DNA of 64,000 bases from JAZTZP01 sp045637525 (GTDB lineage: Bacteria; Bacillota; Clostridia; UBA1381), in assembly GCA_045637525.1 (NCBI GenBank), contig JAZTZP010000150.1, positions 1 through 64,000 of the forward strand. The letters run 5' to 3'. This document shows positions 1-8,732 of this stretch, piece by piece (positions within the stretch are counted from its first letter, which is position 1; the number at the start of each line of letters is the position of its first letter). Below the pieces are notes generated by a model, which saw nothing but the letters and a program-made list of their open reading frames with translations, had not been told where the DNA came from and made no database searches. Position numbers and translations under genes: made by a program.

Positions 1-1
1 T

Positions 2-1888
2 CACTTTGAAAAAGAAGAAGCCCTCTTTAACATGGGTATCAAGAGCCTATCCCTCTTCTTCATTGACGAAGTAGCCAAATACAGAGATTATGACGAGAAT
101 GGAGACGCTATACTCGGAGAATACGCCAAAGTCTTTGAACAGGAGTACATAAGTGTATTAAATGAATATACCACAATTCTTGATACGCCATATCAGAAGT
201 ATTTAAAAGAAAAATGTTCAGATGTTTCAAAGGTGCATAATGGTTATTTCAGTATAGATAAAAAGACCGGCAGAAGCATAGACAGCCAGCTTAAGCGTGG
301 AAGTGAGTTTTCAGACGATATATCAGCATACGACCTTATCTTAAAGCAGAAAGAAAGACTCTTAAGTTTTGACGAGCCTACACGCTTTATCTTCTCTCAC
401 TCGGCACTTCGAGAAGGTTGGGATAACCCTAATGTATTCCAGATTTGTACCCTTAAGCATTCTGACAGCCAGACAGCTAAAAGACAGGAAGTTGGTCGAG
501 GCTTAAGACTTTGCGTAAGCCAATCAGGTAACAGAATGGATAGTGAATCATTAGGCGAAAGAGTCCATGACATAAATATGCTTACTGTTATTGCAAGTGA
601 AAGCTACAAGAGTTTTGTCAGCGACCTTCAATCCGATATTAAAACTGTGCTTTATGACAGACCTACAGTTGCTACAAGCGAATACTTCAAGGGCAAGTAT
701 GTTAAAGTTGATAATGTGCCTACTCTTATTGACGACAAGACTGCAAATACAATCGAATTCTACCTTATATCAAATGGCTATGTTGATATGGATAGAAAGA
801 TTACAGATAAGTATAGAATGGATGTAGAAGCACAGACTATTGCGCCTCTTCCTTCAGAATTACAGCCTATGACTGAAGGAGTTCAAACACTTATTCAGGC
901 TATTTATGACGATTCCATACTTAGCAAGATGTTTGAAGATGGACACGAGACTAAAGTTAAAGACAACCCACTTAATGATAATTTCTACAAGAAAGAATTT
1001 AAAGCTTTGTGGGAAAAGATTAACAAGAAATACGCCTATACTGCACATTTTGATTCTGAAGAGCTTATTAAGAAAGCCACAGAATACATAAATGAAAAGC
1101 TTGTAGTTTCACAGCTTCAATATACAACCACAGTCGGTCAGCAGAAAGCTGAAATGAATGAGTATGAAGTTGATAGAGGCGATTCCTTTAAAACAAGCAA
1201 GACCAGAACTAAAACATTAGAACATACTGAAGCAAGCAGCATTAAATATGACCTTGTTGGTAAAATTGCAGAAGGAACGACTTTAACGAGAAAAACAACC
1301 GTCAGAATTCTTCAAGGTCTTCGACAGGATAAGCTTTTAATGTTTAAATACAACCCGGAGGAATTTATTTCTAAGGTTATTAAACTCATTAAAGAACAGA
1401 AAGCAACAATGATAGTTTCAGATATTTCTTACAATCAGGTTGAAGGCAGTTACGACAGTGCTATATTTACTGCAGAAAAAACGGGAAAAGACTTTTCAAA
1501 AGCATTTAAGGCTACAAAGCACATTCAGGATTTTGTATTTACCGACGGAACAGCAGAGCAAAGCATAGAAAGACGCTTTGCAGAAGATTTGGATAATTCG
1601 GAAGAAGTATGCGTATATGCCAAGCTTCCAAAGGGATTCCATATTCCGACACCGGTGGGCAACTATGCACCCGACTGGGCTATTGCCTTTAACGAAGGAA
1701 CAGTTAAGCATATCTACTTTATTGCCGAAACAAAAGGTACAATGGAAAGTCTGAATTTAAGACCTATCGAACAGGCAAAAATTCAATGTGCAAAGAAACT
1801 CTTTAACGAGATTTCAACAGATTCGGTAAGATACCACGATGTGGACAGCTATAAGAGTCTATTAAATATAATGAATGATATAAAATAA
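2..1888 (+). CDS. Type III restriction endonuclease, Res subunit (3' part; 5' end outside window)
   Basis: This is the C-terminal part of the ATP-dependent restriction subunit of a type III restriction-modification system, which translocates or signals along DNA and cuts it together with a Mod methyltransferase. The frame is open to the left edge and reads HFEKEEALF just before the first internal ATG at 32, so the gene starts upstream and is cut by the window, not truncated in nature. The second RecA-like lobe shows FSHSALREGWDNPN and helicase motif VI QEVGRGLRL (from about 485). The C-terminal nuclease has the PD-(D/E)xK signature: the Asp codon is at 1673 (PDW) and the E-T-K codons at 1727-1735. 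The Mod gene expected beside it is not in the window and would lie upstream. A hairpin follows the stop codon, and the next gene is convergent. Confidence 0.93.
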   Translation, partial: HFEKEEALFNMGIKSLSLFFIDEVAKYRDYDENGDAILGEYAKVFEQEYISVLNEYTTILDTPYQKYLKEKCSDVSKVHNGYFSIDKKTGRSIDSQLKRGSEFSDDISAYDLILKQKERLLSFDEPTRFIFSHSALREGWDNPNVFQICTLKHSDSQTAKRQEVGRGLRLCVSQSGNRMDSESLGERVHDINMLTVIASESYKSFVSDLQSDIKTVLYDRPTVATSEYFKGKYVKVDNVPTLIDDKTANTIEFYLISNGYVDMDRKITDKYRMDVEAQTIAPLPSELQPMTEGVQTLIQAIYDDSILSKMFEDGHETKVKDNPLNDNFYKKEFKALWEKINKKYAYTAHFDSEELIKKATEYINEKLVVSQLQYTTTVGQQKAEMNEYEVDRGDSFKTSKTRTKTLEHTEASSIKYDLVGKIAEGTTLTRKTTVRILQGLRQDKLLMFKYNPEEFISKVIKLIKEQKATMIVSDISYNQVEGSYDSAIFTAEKTGKDFSKAFKATKHIQDFVFTDGTAEQSIERRFAEDLDNSEEVCVYAKLPKGFHIPTPVGNYAPDWAIAFNEGTVKHIYFIAETKGTMESLNLRPIEQAKIQCAKKLFNEISTDSVRYHDVDSYKSLLNIMNDIK

Positions 1889-1890
1889 GC

Positions 1891-1933
1891 GAAAGATAAA
1901 GCCGGGAATAAGATTTTTCCGGCTTTATCTTTC
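1891..1933. terminator. Shared terminator between convergent genes
   Basis: A perfect 15-bp inverted repeat (arms 1891-1905 and 1919-1933, GATAAAGCCGG core) with a 13-nt loop fills the gap between the restriction gene and the convergent SNF2 gene. No long T-run follows either arm, so efficiency is uncertain, but the position suits a bidirectional terminator. Confidence 0.65.
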
Positions 1934-1937
1934 TGAT

Positions 1938-4900
1938 TTATTCAAATAACTCAAGAATTTCAGAAGATGTCATATTCTTAAGTAAATTATTATTGGAAGT
2001 AATAATATCGTCGGCAATTGCTTTTTTTTGTTCCTGGAGCTGTAATATTTTTTCTTCTATTGTGTCTTTTGCGGCAAGTTTTATGATTTGCACGGCACGT
2101 TTTTGTCCTATTCTGTATGCACGGTCTGATGCCTGATCCATTACGGCAGGGTTCCACCATGGGTCGAAGTGTATTACCATATCCGCTCCGGTGAGGTTAA
2201 GTCCTGTTCCGCCGGCTTTTAATGATATTAAAAATATATCTTTTTCGCCGTTGTTAAAACGCTCTGCCATATTTGTACGCTCCTCGGACGGTGTTGAGCC
2301 GTCTATGCGGAAGCAGTCATAATTCCATTCACAGAGTTTATCCTGAATAATCCCGAGCATTGAGGTGAACTGCGAAAAAATCAGTATCCGGTGACCGCTT
2401 AAAACTGCATTTTCTATGAGTTCTTTTAAAAGCTCGGTTTTTGCCCCTGAATATTTATATGCTGAGTCGAACAACGACGGATGACAGCATATCTGACGAA
2501 GGCGCAGTAAAAGCGTTAATATTTCCATTCCGGCACGTTGCTTGTTTGTATCGTCAAGTAGTATTGTGGCACGGTTTTTGGCAAGCTCTTTAAATGAAAC
2601 ATACATTTTAGTCTGTTCTTCCGTCATGTTTACAAACAGTGTGTTTTCGATTTTTTCGGGGAGTTCGTCTAATACTTCTTTTTTCATTCTTCGGAGCATG
2701 AACGGGCTTATTTTTTTGCGCAGTGTATCTGCCGCGGCGGTTTCACCGTTCATTATCGGTGTTTCGTAAAGCTGCCTGAAGGTTTGATAATCCTCTAAAT
2801 ATCCCGGATTGCAAAAGTCAAATACTGACCAGAGCTCCGACAGGGAGTTTTCAACAGGTGTACCGGTAAGAGCAAATTTATTCTTTGCACGTATGGTTTT
2901 TACGCTTTTTGCATTGAGGCTTTTTGCGTTTTTAATATTCTGAGCCTCGTCTATTATACAAAATTCAAATTCTGTATCTGAATATTCTTCAAAATCACGT
3001 CTTATCATGGCATAGGATGTAATAATAAAGTCGTATTTCTTTGTTTTGCCGATAAGTGTTTTTCGTATGGGAGCAGAACCGTCTATGATAAGAGTCTTTG
3101 CTTCGGGCGTGAATTTTTGTATTTCCTTATACCAATTATAGACGAGTGAGCTCGGACAAATTACGATTGAAGGACGCTCACGCTTTTCGGACATAACAAA
3201 TGCAATAAGCTGAAGTGTTTTTCCGAGTCCCATGTCATCGGCTAAGATACCGCCTAAATTCATTACTGAGAGCTGTTTCAGCCAGCGGAGTCCTTCTTTC
3301 TGATAGTCACGCAGTACATTTTTTAAGTGTTTTGGTATATTCGGTTTAATGTTTTTTATCTTTTTCAGGTACTCCGGAGCATTATCCTTTAATGTGATGT
3401 AATCGGAATTATCTGAAATTCCCATGAGATACATAAGCCCATAGCCGTTTAATGAGACGTTTTTATAATTATCGGTATCATTACGGTAAAGTCCGTTTAT
3501 GGTCATGAGCTGATATTTTTCTGCTTCTATGTCGAAAAATTCGCCGCTGTTTAGCCTGTAATGCGGTCTTTTAAGTTTAATTGCATTTAAGATGTTTAAT
3601 ATTTCTTCGGTTGACAAGTCTGACTCTATTGAAGATTCAAGCAGGTCTATTTTTTCCGAATAGGAGATATTGTGCCTGATTTTATGAGATTTCGGAAGAA
3701 TAGACATAAAGCTTTCAGACATATGGATTGTGGCATGATTTTTCAGCTCGGGCAGAAGCTTTTTTATGAATATAAATATAAGCTCTTCATCGCTGAGCTT
3801 GTATTTTCCGTTTGAAAACTCAAAGTCGGATAACTGCCACATAATATATTCTTCAGCCTCGGTATCTCGTATGATGATTTTGTCGGTTTCGGTGTCGTAG
3901 GGGAGCGTGAAGGAAATATTTCCGTAGCTCACCTTTACTGCACAGGTTATTCCCGAGGCGGTGCTGTCAAGATACAGTGAAAATTCCGGTGAAACCGATA
4001 TTACAGAGGTTTCTATGCCGGAGGTTATAACGCCGGGCTTTGAGCTTAAGACCGGTAATGCAAAGGCTGCAAAATCAACGGCGGTATCTTTTGTGAAAGA
4101 CAGCTGAGTCCGACAGTCGGTAAAAAGTGCATTGTAAACAGGCATAAACCATTTACGCCAGGGCTCATCTGTGAGATATATATTATTTTCGTAATAAAAA
4201 ACACTTCCGTCCGGGACAACGGCTGTTCCGTAGCTTCCGGCATACAGAGTGATTTCTGTATCTGTGGCTGTTATATCGATGAGGATATCCGGGTTTTCAC
4301 TGAGAAACGGAAGTGCGCCGAGGCTGATGCCGTTGTAGAAAACAGTATAGCTGCAGTCGGGGATGATGTTTATAATGCGTTTTAGCGTTGTGGCACCGAT
4401 TTTAAGACTGTTGCTGAAGGTGGCAGATGAAAGACCGAGGGCGGCAATGTTTTCTGAGTACTCATGCAGAATATCAAGTACGGCACTGTCGTTTTGGTTT
4501 ATGGTGTAGGGAGGTACTTTACCGATTTTTTTCTTTCTGAAATCCCAATATTCACCCTTTGCATATGCACTGAGAAAAGAGCTGATATTACTCAGTTCTC
4601 TGCCGGCGAGCTTTATTGCTACACTGAAAATACATTCAGACATAGACACTGTACTGATATTTATATCAAAATGAACAGACAGTACTGAATTTATCTTTTC
4701 TTTGTGAAAACTGTCGCAAAGTTTTCGGCAAAGATGTTCGTTTGCGGTATTAACGGTTGTATTATTCAGCTCTGCCATACGCTGCATGAGTGTTGCTGCG
4801 ATATGCTTGCATGGAGAGCCCATAGTTGAGAAATAGGCGCAGGTACAGAAAAAATCTGAAGTGCCGTTTTCATCGAACTGTATACGCGTATTATACATTT

Positions 4901-5039
4901 TGTCATCATCAACAGAAGCTGTGATTAAATCATCATCACGCTTCTTTATGTGTACACGACCTTTGTCGAAATATTCAATTCCACGATTATATATAGTTAA
5001 AGAACAAATTTTTCGTATATCTGCATCTGTTATATTCAT
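1938..5039 (-). CDS. SNF2-family DNA-dependent ATPase/helicase with N-terminal SWIM zinc finger
   Basis: A 1033-residue Swi2/Snf2-type motor, which moves on double-stranded DNA and remodels or strips bound protein. The SWIM zinc finger is visible near the N-terminus (C65, C67, C77, H79: CTC followed by CKH). The ATPase core starts at about residue 573 (LRDYQKEGLRWL). Walker A is DDMGLGKT (about 602), the Walker B/DEAH-like box is DEAQ (about 697) and motif III is LTGTP (about 722). The C-terminal lobe has FSQF, GSTPSEER, SLKAGGTGLNLT, DPWWNP and motif VI QASDRAYRIGQ (about 970). The length is normal for bacterial SWIM-SNF2 proteins. A GGAGG site lies about 7 nt before the ATG, and a consensus promoter lies 40-70 bp upstream. 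Its cellular role is not known from the sequence. It is convergent with a restriction gene, but that alone does not make it a defence gene. Confidence 0.93.
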   Translation of the reverse strand: MNITDADIRKICSLTIYNRGIEYFDKGRVHIKKRDDDLITASVDDDKMYNTRIQFDENGTSDFFCTCAYFSTMGSPCKHIAATLMQRMAELNNTTVNTANEHLCRKLCDSFHKEKINSVLSVHFDINISTVSMSECIFSVAIKLAGRELSNISSFLSAYAKGEYWDFRKKKIGKVPPYTINQNDSAVLDILHEYSENIAALGLSSATFSNSLKIGATTLKRIINIIPDCSYTVFYNGISLGALPFLSENPDILIDITATDTEITLYAGSYGTAVVPDGSVFYYENNIYLTDEPWRKWFMPVYNALFTDCRTQLSFTKDTAVDFAAFALPVLSSKPGVITSGIETSVISVSPEFSLYLDSTASGITCAVKVSYGNISFTLPYDTETDKIIIRDTEAEEYIMWQLSDFEFSNGKYKLSDEELIFIFIKKLLPELKNHATIHMSESFMSILPKSHKIRHNISYSEKIDLLESSIESDLSTEEILNILNAIKLKRPHYRLNSGEFFDIEAEKYQLMTINGLYRNDTDNYKNVSLNGYGLMYLMGISDNSDYITLKDNAPEYLKKIKNIKPNIPKHLKNVLRDYQKEGLRWLKQLSVMNLGGILADDMGLGKTLQLIAFVMSEKRERPSIVICPSSLVYNWYKEIQKFTPEAKTLIIDGSAPIRKTLIGKTKKYDFIITSYAMIRRDFEEYSDTEFEFCIIDEAQNIKNAKSLNAKSVKTIRAKNKFALTGTPVENSLSELWSVFDFCNPGYLEDYQTFRQLYETPIMNGETAAADTLRKKISPFMLRRMKKEVLDELPEKIENTLFVNMTEEQTKMYVSFKELAKNRATILLDDTNKQRAGMEILTLLLRLRQICCHPSLFDSAYKYSGAKTELLKELIENAVLSGHRILIFSQFTSMLGIIQDKLCEWNYDCFRIDGSTPSEERTNMAERFNNGEKDIFLISLKAGGTGLNLTGADMVIHFDPWWNPAVMDQASDRAYRIGQKRAVQIIKLAAKDTIEEKILQLQEQKKAIADDIITSNNNLLKNMTSSEILELFE

Positions 5040-5079
5040 AGGAAGCCTCCGGAAATAAATATAATTATCTTATCCTGTA

Positions 5080-5108
5080 ATTATAACATATTTTTTTAAA
5101 ATTGTAAA
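5080..5108 (-). promoter_or_regulatory. Sigma-A-type promoter for the SNF2 gene
   Basis: On the minus strand TTTACA (5108-5103), a 17-bp spacer and TATAAT (5085-5080) form a near-consensus vegetative promoter, with its start site about 35 bp before the ATG at 5039. The SNF2 gene is therefore probably transcribed separately from the upstream MocR gene. Confidence 0.8.
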
Positions 5109-5153
5109 CACTTTTGGCGAAATTTAATCACAAAAGTTGAAAATATACCGGTT

Positions 5154-6518
5154 TTAGGGCATTAAAAAACTTAAATCGGGTATGTTTTCGTCAATATCTG
5201 AATAATTAGCGACTAAAGTATGCAAATCTTCGGTTTTTTCATGGTAGTATTCTGACAGGCATGTAATATTAAGTCCAAGTTTTTTTAAGGTATGCTTTAA
5301 GTCGGAGTCGGACATTTCGGTGTCGAGCTTTGCCAGAAAATGGAGTCCGGAGCTTTCTTCCATGATTGTGATTTTATCTTTAAACGGACTCTTTGATATT
5401 TTCTCGAAGATTTTGTTTTTCCTGAGCTTATAAAAATTCTTCATTCTGTTTATATGCTTTTCAAAATATCCTTCGGATATAAATTCTGCAATGGTTTCCT
5501 GAATGAGCAGCGATACTGTGCATGAATAGAAGCCGAGACGTTTTTCATAAACACTGCAAAGTGACTTCGGTAATACCATATAGCCTACACGGATAGACGG
5601 TGCTATTGATTTTGAAAATGTATTGATGAAAATAACTCTGTCATTTTTATCAATGCTTTGCATTGTGGGAATGGGTTTGCCTGTAAAACGGAATTCGCTG
5701 TCATAGTCGTCCTCTATTATATATCGGTCGGGAGCTTTTTCTGCCCACGAAAGAATGTCGTAGCGACGGCTGACGGGCATGACAATACCGGTCGGAAAGT
5801 GGTGTGCCGGTGAGATATGTACTACCGAGGCAGAGCTTTTGTTGAGGGCGTCGATGCTCAGCCCATTTGCATCAATATTAATATAGTCAACCGATACATC
5901 ATTACATTTATAAATTTCGGAAAGCCGCTTATATCCCGGGTTTTCTACAGCAAATATTTTATCACGGCCAAGTAGCTGAATAATAATCGAATACAGATAT
6001 TCCGTTCCGGCTCCGACTACGATTTGTGAGGGGGAGACGTTCATTCCGCGAAAATGATATAAATAGTCGGCAATTGCATGTCTTAGCTTATAAATTCCGT
6101 TTGGCGGCAATGGTGAGGATATGGAATACTCGCTGTTGATGAGAACACGACGCATTATCTTCGCCCATACTGAAAAAGGAAAAACATGGGAAGTGTCAGT
6201 AGCCTGTATTTCCTGTTCGGTAATACCTCCGACAGGCTCGCTGAGGGGCATTGGTTCGTCGGGGAGTATGATGGGACATACAAAAAAGCCTACACGGGGT
6301 TTTGATTCAACATATCCTTCTGTTTCAAGCTGTATGTAGGCATTTTCTACGGTAATTACACTGATGTTCAGAAATTTTGCAAGCGCTCTTTTTGACGGAA
6401 GCTTTTCACCGCAGGAGATGCGTTTTTCGAGTATATCTTCTTTTATACAGTGGTAGAGATATTCATAAATGGGCATAGAGCCTCGTTTATCTAAATCGTA
6501 TGTAAGCAAAAAAATCAC
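5154..6518 (-). CDS. MocR/PdxR-type regulator (GntR helix-turn-helix fused to class I aminotransferase)
   Basis: A 454-residue chimera. A GntR winged helix covers about residues 12-77 (LPSKRALAKFLNISVITVEN, then LETEGYVESKPRVGFFV). A PLP-dependent fold-type I aminotransferase domain runs from about 110 to the end, with DDYDSEFRF and the PLP-lysine region FSKSIAPSIRVGY near residue 300. MocR proteins bind PLP and usually control vitamin B6, amino-acid or related genes. The start codon is GTG at 6518, with an alternative TTG three codons later that is better spaced behind AGGTGA. The gene is divergent from an ECF transporter S component, with promoters overlapping in the 100-bp gap. This suggests, by inference, that it controls that transporter in response to B6 status. 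It is the typical length for the family and shows no damage. Confidence 0.9.
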   Translation of the reverse strand: MIFLLTYDLDKRGSMPIYEYLYHCIKEDILEKRISCGEKLPSKRALAKFLNISVITVENAYIQLETEGYVESKPRVGFFVCPIILPDEPMPLSEPVGGITEQEIQATDTSHVFPFSVWAKIMRRVLINSEYSISSPLPPNGIYKLRHAIADYLYHFRGMNVSPSQIVVGAGTEYLYSIIIQLLGRDKIFAVENPGYKRLSEIYKCNDVSVDYINIDANGLSIDALNKSSASVVHISPAHHFPTGIVMPVSRRYDILSWAEKAPDRYIIEDDYDSEFRFTGKPIPTMQSIDKNDRVIFINTFSKSIAPSIRVGYMVLPKSLCSVYEKRLGFYSCTVSLLIQETIAEFISEGYFEKHINRMKNFYKLRKNKIFEKISKSPFKDKITIMEESSGLHFLAKLDTEMSDSDLKHTLKKLGLNITCLSEYYHEKTEDLHTLVANYSDIDENIPDLSFLMP

Positions 6519-6569
6519 CTGACCTTATAAAATTTTATCAAAATGGCTATTTTAATAATGTCAAAATAT

Positions 6570-6598
6570 ATTATAATATAAATAAAAAAAAATGTCAA
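6570..6598 (-). promoter_or_regulatory. Promoter of the MocR gene, overlapping the divergent transporter promoter
   Basis: The minus strand has an exact consensus: TTGACA (6598-6593), 17 bp, TATAAT (6575-6570). The same AT-rich block carries TATAAT on the plus strand (6572-6577), with only a weak -35 upstream. The two divergent promoters therefore share their -10 region. This fits a regulator that represses itself while activating the transporter, but no operator repeat was firmly identified. Confidence 0.7.
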
Positions 6599-6618
6599 TA
6601 TATGAGAGGATGATTTTT

Positions 6619-7110
6619 ATGGCAAAAACAAAAAAATTAGTAATTGCGGCAATGTTTGCGGCGCTTACTTGTGTTGCAACTATGATAATCAGGATACCGA
6701 CTCCGATGAACGGATATCTGAATTTAGGCGATGCGGTAGTATTGCTGGCGGGATACATATCAGGACCGGGAATGGGTGCGGTAGCCGGAGGACTCGGCTC
6801 AATGATGGCGGACATATTTGCAGGATATGCAGTATATGCTCCCGCAACTCTTGTAATTAAAGCGGCAGTGGCAGCAGCAGGAGCTTCGCTTGCGATAGTT
6901 TTGCCGAAAAAGTTAAAGCTCAATTACATATTATCGGCTGTTATTGCAGAATGCATAATGGTTGGCGGTTATTTTGCTTTTGAGTGCTTTGTTTTGGGAG
7001 AAGGATTAGCCGCTACGGTGAGTATACCGGGCAATATCTTTCAGGCACTTGCAGGAATAATTATATCCTCAGTGATTATGTCGGTAGTAAAGTTTAAAAA
7101 TATACAATAA
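6619..7110 (+). CDS. ECF transporter S component (vitamin uptake; possibly pyridoxal type)
   Basis: A 163-residue membrane protein with about five or six hydrophobic segments (LVIAAMFAALTCVATMIIRI, then YLNLGDAVVLLAGYISGP, GAVAGGLGSMMADIFAGY and others). The N-terminal K-K-L-V-I-A-A-M-F-A-A-L pattern followed by NLGDA and G.G.MADI is typical of substrate-binding subunits of energy-coupling factor transporters, which share a common EcfAA'T energizing module encoded elsewhere. The ATG at 6619 is chosen because GAGAGG lies 8 nt upstream; a longer reading from 6592 lacks a ribosome site. The substrate cannot be read from the sequence. The divergent MocR/PdxR-like regulator suggests vitamin B6, though thiamine-precursor or riboflavin relatives are possible. 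Confidence 0.82.
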   Translation: MAKTKKLVIAAMFAALTCVATMIIRIPTPMNGYLNLGDAVVLLAGYISGPGMGAVAGGLGSMMADIFAGYAVYAPATLVIKAAVAAAGASLAIVLPKKLKLNYILSAVIAECIMVGGYFAFECFVLGEGLAATVSIPGNIFQALAGIIISSVIMSVVKFKNIQ

Positions 7111-7165
7111 AAATTTTAATAACAATAAGTATATTTGTAGAATTGATAGAAAAAAAATAAAACAG

Positions 7166-7199
7166 TTGAAGTATACCTTAAAATATGATAACATATAAT
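7166..7199 (+). promoter_or_regulatory. Probable promoter for the small export protein / HAD operon
   Basis: TTGAAG (7166-7171), a 17-bp spacer and TAACAT (7189-7194) lie about 35 bp before the next ATG. An overlapping TATAAT (7194-7199) is an alternative -10. No convincing terminator was seen between the upstream gene and this point, so read-through is also possible. Confidence 0.5.
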
Positions 7200-7228
7200 T
7201 AATTAAAAAATTTGAAAGGAATTTTGAT

Positions 7229-7726
7229 ATGGAAGGTATAGTCGAGAGTATAACAATGTTTTTAGAGGGCAAAATAGCGGAAGAACTAATTGTGTTTATA
7301 ATATCCATGATTCCGATTTTAGAGCTCAGAGGAAGCATACTTGCCGCAGGGTTTATGGATGTGGAGTTTTTACCGACTTTTATAGCGGCTGTTATAGGCA
7401 ATATGATTCCGATACCATTTATACTCGTATTTATCACGAAAATATTTGATTGGATGAAGAAACGTGAAAAGCTTCGCCCAATTGCTGAAAAGTTTGAAAA
7501 AAAGGCGATAGGAAAAAGTGACGGGATAAAAAAATACGGAAAATTGGGACTGTTTATATTTGTTGCAATTCCGCTTCCGGGTACAGGTGCATGGACAGGA
7601 TCTCTTGCGGCTACATTGCTTGGATTTAAGCCGAAAGAAGCTTTGCCACCGATATTTTTCGGAGTTGTTACTGCCGGTCTTATAATGAGTTTGTTATCAT
7701 TTGGTATTATAAAGTCATTTGTATAA
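7229..7726 (+). CDS. Small multidrug export family membrane protein (PF06695/COG2426 type)
   Basis: A 165-residue integral membrane protein. The hallmark first segment ends in PILELRGSI, followed by a hydrophobic stretch (AAVIGNMIPIPFILVFITKI), a charged cytoplasmic loop (KKREKLRPIAEKFEKK), then FIFVAIPLPGTGAWTGSLAA and a final hydrophobic helix. The PLPGTGAWTG loop is diagnostic of this family. The family name comes from a weak link to drug export, and the real substrate is unknown. GAAAGGA lies 8 nt before the ATG. The HAD gene starts 13 bp after the stop, so the two are probably co-transcribed and end at the terminator at 8545. Confidence 0.85.
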   Translation: MEGIVESITMFLEGKIAEELIVFIISMIPILELRGSILAAGFMDVEFLPTFIAAVIGNMIPIPFILVFITKIFDWMKKREKLRPIAEKFEKKAIGKSDGIKKYGKLGLFIFVAIPLPGTGAWTGSLAATLLGFKPKEALPPIFFGVVTAGLIMSLLSFGIIKSFV

Positions 7727-7739
7727 GGAGAAGAATTTT

Positions 7740-8543
7740 ATGGGAAAATATGATGGTTTTCTGATATGTACAGATCTTGACGATACGTTACTTACAACGG
7801 ATAAAAAAGTGTCGGAAGAAAATCTTCGGGCAATTCGTGAATTTATGGGTGAGGGCGGTTTGTTTACATTTGCAACAGGTCGTTCATACATGGGTGTGCG
7901 TGATTATTTAGAGTATATAAAGCCTAACGCGCCGATAGTCTGCTTTAACGGTGCGGCAGTATATGACTATAAGAAGAAAGAATACTTATGGAGTACGAAA
8001 TTAGCTCCCGGGGCAGGCGAAATTATAGATTATATAGAGAATAGATTTGATTTTGTCGGAACGGAGATTGTTACGATAGATAAAGGTTATATGAGTCGGG
8101 AAAACGCCCGGACAATTGAGCATGAGAAAATTGAACGCTTGGATTACAAAAGAGTTGGCTGGCGCGAAATAAAAGATGAATGGATAAAAGTAATTTTTAT
8201 GCAGGAAGAACATGAGGTAGATCTGGTACGTAAAGCGTTAGCGGAACGTGATTATCATGAAAAATATAATTTTGTGCAGTCAAGTCCGTATTATTATGAG
8301 GTGCTTCCGAAAGATGCAACTAAAGGCGACGCTGCATTGAAGCTTTGTGAAATAATGGGGGTTGAGAAAGAAAAATCCATTGGAATCGGCGATAATGAAA
8401 ATGATATTGCATTGATTGAAAAGCTTGGAACCGGATTTGCTGTGGCTAATGCTAAAGACTATGTAAAAAGTCATGCTGACAAAATAGCGCCTCATCACAA
8501 TGAAAATGCTATTGCATGGGTAATAAAAAACATAAATATATAA
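7740..8543 (+). CDS. Cof-type HAD superfamily phosphatase
   Basis: A 267-residue haloacid-dehalogenase hydrolase of the Cof (class IIB) subfamily, which dephosphorylates sugar phosphates, flavin or cofactor phosphates in the cytoplasm. Motif I is DLDDTLL with nucleophile D12 and acid/base D14. Motif II is FATGRS, motif III is the Lys in PKDATKG, and motif IV is GIGDNENDIALIE near the C-terminus. The substrate-specifying cap lies between motifs II and III. The ATG at 7740 is preferred because AAGGAG is 8-9 nt upstream; an in-frame start at 7719 would overlap the previous gene and has no ribosome site. It follows the membrane protein gene closely and is closed by a strong terminator. Confidence 0.92.
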   Translation: MGKYDGFLICTDLDDTLLTTDKKVSEENLRAIREFMGEGGLFTFATGRSYMGVRDYLEYIKPNAPIVCFNGAAVYDYKKKEYLWSTKLAPGAGEIIDYIENRFDFVGTEIVTIDKGYMSRENARTIEHEKIERLDYKRVGWREIKDEWIKVIFMQEEHEVDLVRKALAERDYHEKYNFVQSSPYYYEVLPKDATKGDAALKLCEIMGVEKEKSIGIGDNENDIALIEKLGTGFAVANAKDYVKSHADKIAPHHNENAIAWVIKNINI

Positions 8544-8544
8544 T

Positions 8545-8607
8545 GCTGTGTTCCTTCGTGACGCCCTGTGTACAGAACGGCATGAAGGAATACAGCTTGT
8601 TTTTTTT
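8545..8607 (+). terminator. Rho-independent terminator after the HAD gene
   Basis: A long imperfect stem pairs GCTGTGTTCCTTCGTG (8545-8560) with CATGAAGGAATACAGC (8581-8596) and is followed by TTGTTTTTTTT. It insulates locus A from the upstream operon. Confidence 0.9.
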
Positions 8608-8616
8608 ATAAAAAAA

Positions 8617-8650
8617 TTTCAAATTGTCATAAAAGTATCGATTTGTCACT
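8617..8650 (+). promoter_or_regulatory. Candidate AraC-type operator in front of the locus A two-component genes
   Basis: Two similar half-sites lie 19 bp apart in the same orientation: TTTCAAATTGTCAT (8617-8630) and TATCGATTTGTCAC (8636-8649), with 10 of 14 positions identical. The second ends exactly at the -35 hexamer. The same TTGTCACT box abuts the -35 of the locus A transporter operon. The likely ligand is the AraC-type regulator encoded just downstream. The identification is inferred from repeat geometry. Confidence 0.5.
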
Positions 8651-8678
8651 GTACAAACCGACAAAAAAATAGTATTAT
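8650..8678 (+). promoter_or_regulatory. Promoter of the locus A two-component operon
   Basis: TGTACA (8650-8655), a 17-bp spacer and TATTAT (8673-8678). The poor -35 directly behind the TTGTCACT repeat is what an activator-dependent promoter should look like. Confidence 0.55.
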
Positions 8679-8688
8679 GTAATTGGGG

Positions 8689-8716
8689 ATGTATTATTAT
8701 GTTGCTTATAATACAT
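8689..8716 (+). repeat. 9-bp inverted repeat in the leader of the response-regulator mRNA
   Basis: ATGTATTAT (8689-8697) pairs perfectly with ATAATACAT (8708-8716) around a 10-nt loop. It begins about 10 bp after the -10 box and ends 2 nt before the ribosome site. It could be a 5' stabilising hairpin or a regulator site. Confidence 0.5.
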
Positions 8717-8732
8717 GGAAGGAGAGAAATGT

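Noticed and set aside
6561..6923. 120-codon minus-strand open frame
   Set aside because: Opposite the ECF S component; hydrophobic only because the real gene is a membrane protein.
7069..7437. 122-codon minus-strand open frame covering the 118-bp gap after the ECF gene
   Set aside because: It overlaps the plus-strand promoter and the start of the export-protein gene, and has no ribosome site.
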